64,000 nt of DNA from Erythrocercus mccallii (lineage: Eukaryota; Chordata; Aves; Passeriformes; Dicruridae). The translations under genes were made by a program, and so were the position numbers. The notes beneath the pieces are model-generated. The model did not search any database and was not told the origin of the DNA. It saw only the letters and a list, made by a program, of their open reading frames with translations. The DNA is taken from NCBI GenBank assembly GCA_013397435.1, contig VZRG01000369.1, positions 480,294 to 544,293 on the forward strand, written 5' to 3'. Position 1 is the stretch's first letter, and each line of letters starts with the position of its first letter. Below, in pieces: positions 1 through 11,214 of this stretch.

Positions 1-157
1 TCCTGCCAAGTTATCATTGGGAACACAGGCAGGCGCCGTGACGTCCCGGGTCAGGCCGAGTGCGGACCGGCGCTACCAAGGCGGCAGGGAGGCGCGGGGA
101 CGCCGCCGGGGCCGCGGCCGCGGGAACCGGGGCCGCCGCCGCCGCCCGCCGCCGCTC
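1..157. promoter_or_regulatory. CpG island, left part
   Basis: The sequence is strongly GC-rich with dense CpG dinucleotides and runs of GCC/CCG triplets that lead straight into the assembly gap. This composition is characteristic of a vertebrate CpG-island promoter and contrasts sharply with the AT-rich DNA after about 1440. Long frames through this segment on both strands are artefacts of stop-codon-poor GC-rich sequence and of the N run. The strand and identity of the gene served cannot be decided from the window. Confidence 0.8.
16..46. promoter_or_regulatory. Possible inverted CCAAT box and CRE/ATF-like site
   Basis: ATTGG at 16-20 is a CCAAT box read on the opposite strand. TGACGTCC at 39-46 matches seven of eight bases of the palindromic CRE/ATF site TGACGTCA. 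Both motifs are typical of CpG-island promoters and lie about 20 bases apart, which is a common arrangement. This is motif matching only; no transcription start can be seen. Confidence 0.35.
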
Positions 158-827
158 NNNNNNNNNNNNNNNNNNNNNNNNNNNNNNNNNNNNNNNNNNN
201 NNNNNNNNNNNNNNNNNNNNNNNNNNNNNNNNNNNNNNNNNNNNNNNNNNNNNNNNNNNNNNNNNNNNNNNNNNNNNNNNNNNNNNNNNNNNNNNNNNNN
301 NNNNNNNNNNNNNNNNNNNNNNNNNNNNNNNNNNNNNNNNNNNNNNNNNNNNNNNNNNNNNNNNNNNNNNNNNNNNNNNNNNNNNNNNNNNNNNNNNNNN
401 NNNNNNNNNNNNNNNNNNNNNNNNNNNNNNNNNNNNNNNNNNNNNNNNNNNNNNNNNNNNNNNNNNNNNNNNNNNNNNNNNNNNNNNNNNNNNNNNNNNN
501 NNNNNNNNNNNNNNNNNNNNNNNNNNNNNNNNNNNNNNNNNNNNNNNNNNNNNNNNNNNNNNNNNNNNNNNNNNNNNNNNNNNNNNNNNNNNNNNNNNNN
601 NNNNNNNNNNNNNNNNNNNNNNNNNNNNNNNNNNNNNNNNNNNNNNNNNNNNNNNNNNNNNNNNNNNNNNNNNNNNNNNNNNNNNNNNNNNNNNNNNNNN
701 NNNNNNNNNNNNNNNNNNNNNNNNNNNNNNNNNNNNNNNNNNNNNNNNNNNNNNNNNNNNNNNNNNNNNNNNNNNNNNNNNNNNNNNNNNNNNNNNNNNN
801 NNNNNNNNNNNNNNNNNNNNNNNNNNN
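158..827. other. Assembly gap (670 N) inside the CpG island
   Basis: A run of 670 undetermined bases is bordered by GCC/CCG-rich sequence on the left and a (TG)n tract on the right. GC-rich bird promoters and adjacent simple repeats are notoriously lost in short-read assemblies. The missing part may contain the transcription start and first exon. The true gap length may differ from the number of N. Confidence 0.99.
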
Positions 828-849
828 TGTGTGTGTGTGTGTGTGTGTG
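828..849. repeat. (TG)n microsatellite at gap edge
   Basis: Eleven uninterrupted TG units directly follow the gap and are then broken by a CG. The tract may extend into the gap. Confidence 0.95.
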
Positions 850-1435
850 CGTGTCCCTCCCGCCCGGGGTCAGGAGTGCCAGGAAAGTGACGAGGCTTTA
901 GCCAGCAAGAGTTTAGGGCCGGGGTCCCGGGGTGGTTCCGGCGGCTGCGAGCGGAGCAGGGGGACCGGGCGCTGCCGGCCGGTGCCGGGGCGCGCGTGGC
1001 TGTGGCGGGGTGCCCGTGCCGCCCTGGCCCCCCGCCCTGCCCTCTCGGCAGCCCCGAAGTGTCCCGGCTGCGGCGGGGGCGAGGCCGGCGGGGGGGCCCG
1101 TCCTCGTCCCCGTCCCTCCCCCGCCGCTCGCCCCTTCCTGGAATACTTGTGCGGGCGGCCGGCGGGAGCGGAGCAGGCCCGGGGGGAGCCCCGTGGCCGC
1201 CCCACGCGGGACGCGCTCCGCCCGCCCGTGCCGGGTGCCGGGACCCGCGGGCGGGCGCGCGCACACAAAGGCGGCGGGGCCGCGCGCTCCCGGGATCAGG
1301 AGGGGCGAAGGAAAGTGTGCAAAGTCCGTGCACTGCCCGCTCCTCCGGGCACTTGGCCCTCCCAGCGCCGGCCGTGGGGAGGAGGGGGCGTCTGGGGAAG
1401 CGGCTGCCTGTGGGGTCTGAGTGTGACCTGGCGGT
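850..1435. promoter_or_regulatory. CpG island, right part (promoter / probable untranslated first exon)
   Basis: This is about 590 bases of very GC-rich, CpG-dense DNA with many GGGCGG/CCGCCC-type (Sp1-like) stretches. It ends abruptly at a T-rich tract near 1441. Several overlapping frames are open on both strands, one of 202 codons on + at 829-1437. Their products are low-complexity Gly/Arg/Pro/Ala with no recognisable domain and are best read as shadows of GC-rich DNA. A GTGAAG at 1433 could be a splice donor if the gene runs rightwards, but this is unproven. Without transcript data the gene cannot be named. Confidence 0.8.
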
Positions 1436-1440
1436 GAAGA

Positions 1441-1492
1441 ATTTTTTTCCCTTTTGTATATTTTTTTTAATTTTATTTTTTATTTTCCCCTG
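1441..1492. repeat. T-rich tract at the island boundary
   Basis: Successive runs of 6-8 T with interspersed A mark the sudden change from GC-rich island to AT-rich DNA. Confidence 0.7.
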
Positions 1493-1509
1493 GTCATTAA
1501 TGCCATGAA

Positions 1510-4500
1510 GGCATGACTGGTCTGGAGGTACATTTTGAAGTGCTGCGGGGGATGCACTCCGTGTACTGGTTCCAGTTAATATGTTTTTTGTGATCCCAGA
1601 GAAGAGAGGACTGCATTTAAGAGATGACTAAATAATGGGGGAGGCAAGTAAAAATGAGTAGAATATAAAGGAGACGAAAATGAAGGTGAATGGTAGTGTG
1701 GGAAGACAGGCGCTGAGCAGCTTGGGTTTCTGTCCTGTAATTCTCCCCCTCCCCTAAGCTGTACCCGTGTCCCACTGCACCCCCACCCCCTGGAATCCTG
1801 GCTTTTCATCCTATTAAGGATATTCTAACAGTAAACATAACACAACAGAAGACCAGATGACACTCTCCTCCGCCCTTCAACCTATCACTGTGCCTGGGAG
1901 GGAAATCCAAGTGCCCTTTGTATAAACGCCCCAAAGTTTTGGGCATTTATTCACTACCCTGTTTAAAATACAAGGTATAAAACTTTCTTGATACATTTAA
2001 TTGTTACTTCCTTGTTTTCTTTCAGAGGACAAAGTGTTCTGGTGTAGCATGCCTGCCCTCACTTTCAGAATGGGAGTAGTTTGCAATATAACCTACATTA
2101 GGTTATACATGATGCGTGCATTGCATTTCCACTGAAAATAATCAAAGACTTAGAATGACGAGGCGACTCATGTGGTTACGATCTTCCTTGTCTTGGGAGC
2201 ATCAGGGTAGCTGGGGTTCAGCATGCTGGGGAGGGGGGCTCCGTGGTGTGAGGTGTTTCATGTCTGTACAGGAATCTGGCAGGTCTCCTTTTAGAGGACT
2301 TTAAAAATGTGCCGGGGGCAGGAGAAGGTAAACATGACATTCAGCGTGCTCATTATCAAAATAAGGAAAACAAATCGATTGCATTAACTGTCTGTGCAGT
2401 ATCACAGTTACTCCACAGTATTTTGTCAGAAATTAAAAGGTTACCACTAGAGTACTATATCCATATCTCCAGCCTGGCACCACTTATTACTGCAATGGTA
2501 TTTCAATATTAAGTGATCTTAGAGATATTTCGTCTTTCATTTTGAATCCCGAATTTGAATCAGCATTAGGATGTCAGAGCTGTGAGATAAGGTATAACAA
2601 ACTAAGTAGACAGCTGAAGGGCTCCTGGTGAAGGTGTTGCTGAGAAGGATATCTTGGGCCGTTCGCAGTAACCTTGTTTACAGGAACATTTCAATTGCAA
2701 CCTGAATTTCAGCGAGAGGCTGCCTGGACTAACGTCTGCATGACTGAAACCCATTGTGAATGTCTTTTGCACTCTAAACCTTCTCTCTGCCTTTCTTGCA
2801 TAATCGTAAAAACTTTTCTGGAAGGTTAGAATGATTTTCTGATATGAAAATTAAGATGTTTTCCTAAGAGGAATGCTGCTCTTTGAACTCATGTACATTA
2901 GCAACAAAGTATTCATGAGGTTTGATTTTCTTTTTTGGTTCTCTGATGTGTCAGGATCAGTAGTTGCACCAGTCTTTTTAACTCCATGAATATGGCTTTG
3001 ATTTATTATATTTTAGCCTCGGTGGTTTCAAACGTATTTTGCAGCACATGAAGTCGGTTCAAGTCAGAATGTGAAAAAAGAAGTATATAGTAACAAGGAA
3101 CAGTGTTGTAGTGATCTCCTAATTTTTTGTTTTCTTTTCCTAAAGCTGTTCCAGGAAAATCACATGAATTTAGCAAGTGGGTGCTAAATGCCAGCAGCCA
3201 CATTGATGAAGAAAAATGCTGTTGAAATACTTTGGAATAATAAATAGGATATGTAATGGTCAACCACAAGATAAACATTTTACACGGTGTTTTTATGGCT
3301 CTAAATTGGCTGCATTGTAAACCAAGCTCACTACTCTATTAAGACATCAGAGTTTTCAATTATTTAAGATTTTCAGTCAGGCCATCTAATACAGTCTTCA
3401 TCATCCACATCAGAAAATTATGCATAGGGTCGTAATTCCTTGTTGTTGCTAGGTGAGGGCTTTGTTGTGGATATGGGTTTAATTTTGACTTATCAGGACA
3501 AATATTACAAAGCACGCACACAGGAAAAAAATGATATGGAAATAGCCCAAATCCTACAAAATGGGGATAGTTACAGCACTGAAATGTATCTAATACAATT
3601 TGAGATCCACTCACTAAGAAACCTTGACAGTATCTGCCTTGCAGGTACTGTGCATTTGGAAATACTATATCTCCATTTAAATGCAGATCTTCAGTTTTCT
3701 CCAGGGGGCAGTTGGTGAATCTTTCGATTGAACCACCAGTACTAGAAAAACTAACTGAAGATTTACCCATGAACAAGAGACCCTTTCAAGTCTGCTTTTT
3801 TGAAATAATGATTATAAAATTTCCTAATATTGCAATTTTATATTGATTTTGAATGCCTTTTCAGAAGTCACAGAGAAGGAATAGTGCCTTTTACTCAAGG
3901 TAGGCCGATGTCTGCACATTTGTTTAGCAATCCTAACAGAAATAACTTCTTTGTTTTTACGTGGGTATTGTGTTTGCATTTGAGTTTTGTCAAATGGACA
4001 GAGTAGTCTTACTTTGATTTTGACCTAGATTCTTCCTGATTATTCTAACACAGCTAGTACCTGCTTATTTCCCACTGTGAAAATAGGAAAACAACTGTTG
4101 ATGATATCTGACTGGGGCTGCATGGGCAGTAGGCACGCATGTCCAGTCCTCTTCCCTCCTCCTCCTTGGCTTCCTTAGTAATGGATAAAATAGCACTGGC
4201 GGCCAAAGAGGGTACAAGCCTGTATTTTCCCTCCTGTGAATTTTCATTCTTTGAGGGTTTGAGTCAAAGAAAATGGGGGGGAGATAGGGGTAGGAAGGAG
4301 TAGAATGAGTGAATTTATTTCCATGTCCCTATTTGGCATGCAAATTTTGCGCACTTACAGGGTTGGACAGGGCCATAAAACAAGTCACGCAGCCACCTTA
4401 TTCCATTTGCTGGAAACTCAGTGTCAGTGGATGCCAATCCTCCTTAGAGGGGCTTGTACCATCTAGTTTTTAGTCCAGTTTTCTATGTTTGTCATCTCTT

Positions 4501-7500
4501 TAGTTTGCAGTGTAACTCAAGGATTGAATTAAATGCCCCGGACATGGGGAATGGCAGTTCCCTCTTTGGGATATAGGCAGCACAGACTATCTGAAGCAGG
4601 GCAGGCATAGGTCCTGATCTTTTCCGTGCTTGGGGTTGTCCATGCACTCACTCTTTGCATTCCTGGCTGCTCCTGTCTTCCCACTGTGGGCAGGGGTGCT
4701 GCCTGGGGATGCTGCCCTTGTGCTGTGCCAGAGCCATGAGACTGTGGAAATACCATCCACATTATGCTTACTTGTGTAATGGCATATAACCCACTGGGCT
4801 CAATACCCCGGAGAAAACGTGCACTTCAGCCTCTGCATGGAGTTCAGGCAGATCTGCAAAGTCCAATCTTACATGCACCAGCATTAATGGCAGAGCTCCC
4901 ATTCAGCTTAATTGATATTCCTATAAACATCTGCAGGTTTCTGTTTCTAGTGAAGGCTGCAGCTGGGTGGACTTCTTAAAGGGATGTTTTGCATATTGTG
5001 GTTGAAAGGGAAGTCTAGCCTGATACATTAATTTATCATCTGTGTCATTCTCTTGACATCATTTGGATTACTACAAGCATAAATGACAAGGAGATTAGGT
5101 GCAAGATCTTCACACACATCCTTTCTTTACCATGTTGATCAGTGGAGATGTTACTTCTCTGAAAACCTTGTTCTAAGTCAAGTCTAGGCAAGCACAAACC
5201 TGTGCATGCATATACAAGTGGAGCAAGGCCTATCCTTTATAGTATGTTTTTTTCCCTTTAATATCCAGGCAAGATCTCTTATAACTCAACCATTAGGGGA
5301 AAGAAAATGGAACTTTTCTCAAACAGCTTTTCTGTTGGGGAATCTAGTGGCAGTTGCTTTGAAGCATGTGTAATTGATTATCATACATTTATTTTAAAAA
5401 GGAGACATAACAAGGAATCTAACATGATGTTTTGGAATATATCTTCTCCCCACAATGTTCTTGAGGGAAATGTAAGGTTGCAGGCATCATTTCATGCCCT
5501 GTATGTTTTTGAACATAAATCAAAGAAATTGTTGGAGAGTTATAGATGTTCATAGCAACTGTAGCTATAATAAACACATGCAGTATATATTTTCCAAGCT
5601 ATTTTGTATGGGTGAAAAGCTGAAGCTGGCGTTTTGTACGAACAATTCAACTTAATCACTGAAAATTTATTTCCTAGTTAGGGTGGTTTACCAGTGTAGC
5701 ATGAAGTTGTACACCTTCGTTTAAGTTCATCTGGTTATGAAGGCTCAGTTAAAATTGGAAAATAATTTAAATTGGATCTAGATACCTTGAATGAATTATT
5801 CCCAATGTCAAATTCATTGTGATGCCTCCATGGTCATATTTACATCTGTATTATCACCTATATTGGTTTCAACGTGTGCTGGATATTTTAGAGAGCAAAT
5901 AAAAGATAAGAACAGTGTGAAAACCCAAACAATTTTAATTGTACTCATAGCACAAAATACAAGCATATTTAATACAATGGGACAGAGAATCTTGAATGAT
6001 TGAGTAGTGCAGAGCTTCTAATGGGAGCAGCAATTAGCTTAGGCATACACAGTTCCAAATGATTGTATTAGTTTTGGTTTAAAGTCTTGATAGATGAAAA
6101 GGAAAAGGCAACTATTATGGAGGAGTTTCAGTGAGAAGAATATAGCCACTCATTTTGTGATGATGCAGAAGGTGTTCCATATGTTGATTAGGATTCATGT
6201 GCATTTAAAAGTTAAAAACAAAATCCAGTAGTCACAATTATTGTGTGTACGGATAGACTGAGGAAAGGATGCACTGGGGATCTGTGCAGGAATCAGGCAG
6301 GTCTGGATGAACAGTTTCAGACTTAATATTTAAGCAAAGTCCTGAGTGTCTGAATAAAACAGGTAGGATATGTTTTTTGGAGTGTCTGTGTAGTATTGGA
6401 TTCTGAGATTGATAATTAAAACTGATACTGCTTATTGAAAATTTTGAGACTAGCTGAAAGGTAAGACTTTTTAAAAAGTATCACTGTGCTTCTGCTGGAC
6501 TTCTGTTTCATTGTGGTTACCTTCAATTGTTCCTCTTTAATTACAAGAGCCAGAAATCTCTTCTTAAAGGAGAAAGCGTGTCTCTTATTACTTGGCTGCT
6601 GGAAACAAGGTTTTAAAATCTAAAACAAATACTCATTTAAAAAATGAGAATTCACTCTGGTTTATTAATTTGTAGTATTAGCTATACATGTCTTCTTGAT
6701 GATATGTTTGAATTTTAAGGCTGTCATGAATTAAACATGCTTTCTAAATTGTTACAAGTGACAGACGTCAGGAAGACAGGGCATGGCCCGTCTTGGACAC
6801 CTGTACTAGTTTAGACTTTAGAAGAGCAGGCAGTGGAGTTGGTTTCCAAGGGCCAACTGGGGAACAGAGCTGGGGATAGAGCTTCTGACATCATGTAAGC
6901 TCAGGGTCAGCCTCTCCTTCATTTCTCTCCTAGCTCTTGCTCCCCATCCTCTCTGAACACATTTTTGTGGTCCTGCCTTAATAGCCAGACTACTTTACCC
7001 TGCCCTTTGAAGGCTGGAAAATAGGCTTTGAATTGTCACTATTTTCCTTGCTGGATACAATGCTGTGAAAACAAAATTCAATGAGAAAATCAGAAGGGAG
7101 AGAAAAGGGGAGTCAGAGTGCTGCAGATTGTGGTGTATCTGGGAAAACTGGGAGGAGAAAGATTTTGCAATTCCAGTTCGTCCCATGTTTGGGAACTGTG
7201 TATTCTTTTACAAAAGAAGGTGGCTGAAGGAGCTGTGTCCCTGGATCTGTATTGACCCAGCTGAGGCAAGGGGGCACGGTTATATAGGAGAGGTAAGGAG
7301 GAATGGGGTCAAACTTGGAGTGGATGTCCTTCATCCTCGACAAGTACCAGTGGGTCTATGTGGGGTAGAACTACTGGATATGGTGGTATTACTGCTCATG
7401 CAGCATTCAGAAGTCTCAGCTTTTCTGTGCTGACGGTTGGGTACTTAGAGGCTGTTGGGGAGGAAACTTCATTCACTGAAATTCCTGCTTCCACTGGGAT

Positions 7501-10500
7501 TTCTTTTTAAACTTGTCTTAAATTAGTGCCTTGAGTTTCTCCTGGCAAAAAGAACTTGTTTTACTCTGTGCTCGATTTCCAACAGAAAAAAAATCCCCTC
7601 TTCTGCTATACTAGAGTCAAAAGGGACAAGGTGGACGACTGCTGTGAGTGAGTTATGTGCAGTGTGGGCAGCAGGCTGGGCACTGGAGCACAGAGAGCAG
7701 GCGGTTCAAGGTCACTCATGGCCCTTTGTATGGCACATCTGGGTATAGGATGCACAGCTGTGAGCTTTAGTCCTTTACTTATCTCCAGCATGCAATCCCT
7801 TTCTCACAGCTTGAGCAACAGAGGGACAGAAGCTGTGCTTTTGCAACATGCATTAAATGTGGTGGTGTCAGTTTAGGCACGGAAAGGTGAGATGATGTGT
7901 TGGAGGTGATGAAGGCAGACAACAAGCCCTGCCTCATAGCCAGTATTTTGGGTCGCTGCCTTGCAGTGTCCCTTGAGGGAGAAGAGCAAGGTTAAACCTG
8001 CTGGTGCCACCCCACACTTTCATTTCTCTCGTGTGACACAGTCCAGGGGTGGACAGGATCCTTCTCCCAAAAGACAGTCAAGTTTGGTAGAAACGCGTGT
8101 TGAATCAATAGGGTTACCCTTCTGTAAATGGTGCCTACTTTTAACAAAGATGATTTTGGATGTTTCACTGATCAGATTTTGCTTGTTCTTTTTTTTTATT
8201 TGAAGGGAGATGAGGACATGAACTATGAGTGTCTCAGAAAATTGGGCCACAAGCCCTTACACTTGTTTGTGCTTGTGAATGAGTGTGTGCAACGTGCGTA
8301 CACAGGCCTGGATGTTGTGTATGCAGAGGATCTCAATTATTTTGCAGTTTGAATCACAGAGCATGTTGTCTTGATGTACTGTCAGTTTTGGTTTCTGCCC
8401 TTTGGAATAAAGTTCAAAATATTAAAGAAATAACACGCAATATACTAGTAGCTAGAATAGTCATAGTGCCTGAGGGGAAAAAAGGGTGGTGATTAATCTA
8501 TTTTACAAATACCCAGGAAAAAAAACCTCAACTCTTCCTAACCAAACCCTGCAATGGTGTACTTTTAAAAGGGATTCTTCTAAATTTTGTTTCTGAGATT
8601 TTCTGGCTATCCTGGAGAGAAAAGTAGATCCTGTTTTGGAAGCAGCATGCAAGCTCTGTGGTCATGCTCTGACTGAGTGCCAGGGGAATGTGTAGTCCCA
8701 GTTTCTCTTTGGAGAATCACCCTGGGCTAAATGGTGAAACAACTACATCTGAATTAATTATTGAGAAATCAAATGTGAGGATGTGTTTGGAGTATTGCTT
8801 CCCAGTTAGGAGCTGAAATAGTTCTAGCAGATGTATTCTTTTTAAATGTTGCTTTTGTAGTCTTACTAGTTTGCTTGACCAGCAGTAAGAGCTGCAGAAG
8901 CTGGTGCAGGTTCTGCCCATCCCTGGTTTGGTTCTGGAGGGCCAAGGCAGGAGTTAAGGGGGCACTAACAGATATTTGGAGCCACACTGGAACTTTGGTC
9001 AGAATACCAAACTTTGCGGAATTTGGGATGTTGTGCTCCATGATTTTAGTCCAACAGGGACCAGGCTGGATCTGACTCTAGATAAAATACTAAATGAAAA
9101 GAGCGAGTCACCTTTCACTCCCAAAATCTTTCGCTTTGCACTCTGTATCAGAAAAAAAAAAAAAGCACTGAGAGCAGTGTGTGACTGATGCAGGGCAGGC
9201 TCAGGATTAATTTAGGATAAACAGGATGCCTGTTGCACTTAATTTAGAAATTCTAAGGCAGAAAATGCTTTTGAGTGCAGTTAACAGCTTCTCATCTGCA
9301 AATGCCACAATCAAGACAAAGCAAAAGATACTGTGGCGAATTCTGCAGTTCACAGTCCTGACACAGTCAGAACCTCCTATTACAGTGAGGGAGACTTCTG
9401 CTTGTATCACGGCTGCCTGGGATGCAGGATTTCAGAATGGCATTAATAAAAATAATACAGTAAATATACTTTTTCAAAAGTCCTGCAGGAAACCGGTGGT
9501 TTGAACTGGGTGAAGTTGTCAAAGGTTGCTTTGCTCTCCAGAGCCTGGCAGTAGCTCCACTGAAATGTGATGCCATTGGTTTTCAGCAAAGGTTTCTTTC
9601 TGCAGGGCTGCAAACAGAGATCAGCTGCTACTGTGTATACACAACTAGGGAGCAAATCAAGCAGCACATTTAAGCAGCCTTTTTAACCCTGAGACTTTCC
9701 AAGATTTCTTCTTCACGAAGGAAGTTTCCTTTATATTGTCAGCTGTAGCACTTTGCTCATGTAATGAGATCAGAGCTAGGATCACTGCTGCACAGTAGAA
9801 AGACTTCCTTAAGACATTTGTCCTTGAAACTGCACCAAACTCTTGGAAGAACCCAGAACCTGTAAGTATGTATGATATAGGCAACAATAGCACGGTGCAA
9901 AGCTGCAATCAACCATTATACGATTAGCAGAGCAGGAGGGATTTCTTTTTTCGGATGTTATGTTACATTCATTTTCAATTTGTTCTAAGGAAACAAATCA
10001 ATTCGGGCTTCTGATACAGTGACTTTGCAGTAGATGAGCTAGTAGTATTTAACTATTTGTTGCTGTCATGTAGCTTGTGGGACAAATATTGTAGCCATCA
10101 AACTGTAAAGAACTTTTCTTATGTTTTTAGGCATTTTTAAAGGATTTGGGGGTCCATCTTGCAAATAAGTTTCTGCTTTGCTCTTTGATTTTGGCAACCC
10201 CACCCTACGCCAAACTATAAATAACAAGGCAAACGGAATTAGTCCGTATTGTTCTTAGGTGGCAATAAAATATATTTGTTTGCAGGCTTAATTTAGTCGT
10301 TAACAATGTTGCTCTGTTTGGGGTGTTTTTTGTCTTAATTGGATTCTACTCAAGGCTGTCTATTTTGTGTTTTACTATCTTGTCTATGTCTGTTTAAGTT
10401 ACTTTGCCGGGACTGCAGTCTGGTTAAACCTGTATTTAAGCACTATTTATATTCCGAGCACATTTCTGGTGAAATAAGTGTTTGAGATTTTTATTTTTTT

Positions 10501-11113
10501 TAAAGCCTTGAACAGTATAGTTGTATTAGCAGTGAGCGCCAGAGGAGGCACAACATGGATGAATGTCAGACTTAGACCTCATAACCCAAGTCTTCCCTGT
10601 ACTAAGTCTGACCCAAACGTGTCCACTTTGGCAACTGCAACTAATAAATGCCTTGAGCTCCCTTTCGATAAATTTTTCATACGCAGCGATACTTCCACTT
10701 ATCAGATTAATTTCTCCCAGGTTAGCCTGATTGATAGCTGGATTGTGGTTTCTTAAGAGCTTTCTCCATGAAACCCCACTGAAGAGCAGCATTCCATTTA
10801 ACCAGTGAATGTAAAAACTGGTAACCATGGATTCAGCCACCACTAACTGTCGAGAGCAATGGCTTGTTGTAAACAATACAAATGAGCCAGGATAGCAGAA
10901 GCACCCAGACATGAAATTATTTTAATAGAAATTACGGTAAAGGTCACGTGATACTGTATTGGCTTGAATTCAGTGTTAAAGGGAAAGTATTTTGGTTTTT
11001 CAGGTTTGATTTAAATGCACATCTCCACTGGCTTCACATCCGTGTAAGACCTCCAGAAGGGCAAATGAAACAGCTCTTAGGAAAAGCCTCTGCTTAATTG
11101 TACATTGTGACTT
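1510..11113. other. Non-coding AT-rich block, no gene recognised
   Basis: Stop codons are frequent in all frames. The longest frames, for example 3360-3776 on - (138 codons) and 7065-7433 on + (122 codons), show no domain, no repeated family motif and no convincing splice context. The block holds short A/T runs (such as an A13 run at 9152-9164) and isolated motifs expected by chance. It is most consistent with intron or intergenic DNA. Confidence 0.6.
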
Positions 11114-11214
11114 AGGCCCTGATCCTGAAAGTGTAGGAATAGCTACAGTATATGAATAATCAACGGGATTATTCCATACTAAAAATTAGGTATATTTGTA
11201 GGATTCAGACCTTT
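11114..11214. mobile_element. Degenerate palindromic MITE-like element
   Basis: The left end (11114-11131, reading AGGCCCTGATCCTGAAAG) is an imperfect inverted copy of the right end (11197-11214). The centre contains a perfect 8-bp inverted repeat, GAATAATC at 11154-11161 against GATTATTC at 11167-11174, with a 5-base loop. Overall the element is about 100 bp and folds back on itself. The terminal wording (CCTGATCCTG...) resembles short palindromic repeats that I recall from turtle, crocodilian and bird genomes. It has no coding capacity, as expected for a non-autonomous DNA transposon relic. The family name cannot be assigned here. Confidence 0.5.

Noticed and set aside
14..1333. Long open frames through the CpG island and gap (up to 439 codons)
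   Set aside because: Half of the length is N, and the rest is low-complexity product of GC-rich DNA open on several frames and both strands.
829..1437. 202-codon plus frame in the right half of the island
   Set aside because: It begins in the TG repeat, has no domain and coexists with equally long antisense frames.
3360..3776. 138-codon minus frame
   Set aside because: No recognisable domain, an overlapping plus frame exists, and there are no supporting splice signals.
7065..7433. 122-codon plus frame
   Set aside because: Composition and lack of motif look random, and a 76-codon antisense frame overlaps it.
10943..10951. GTCACGTGA E-box resembling a USF/TFE site
   Set aside because: A single 6-8 base motif is expected by chance in 64 kb and no promoter context is seen.
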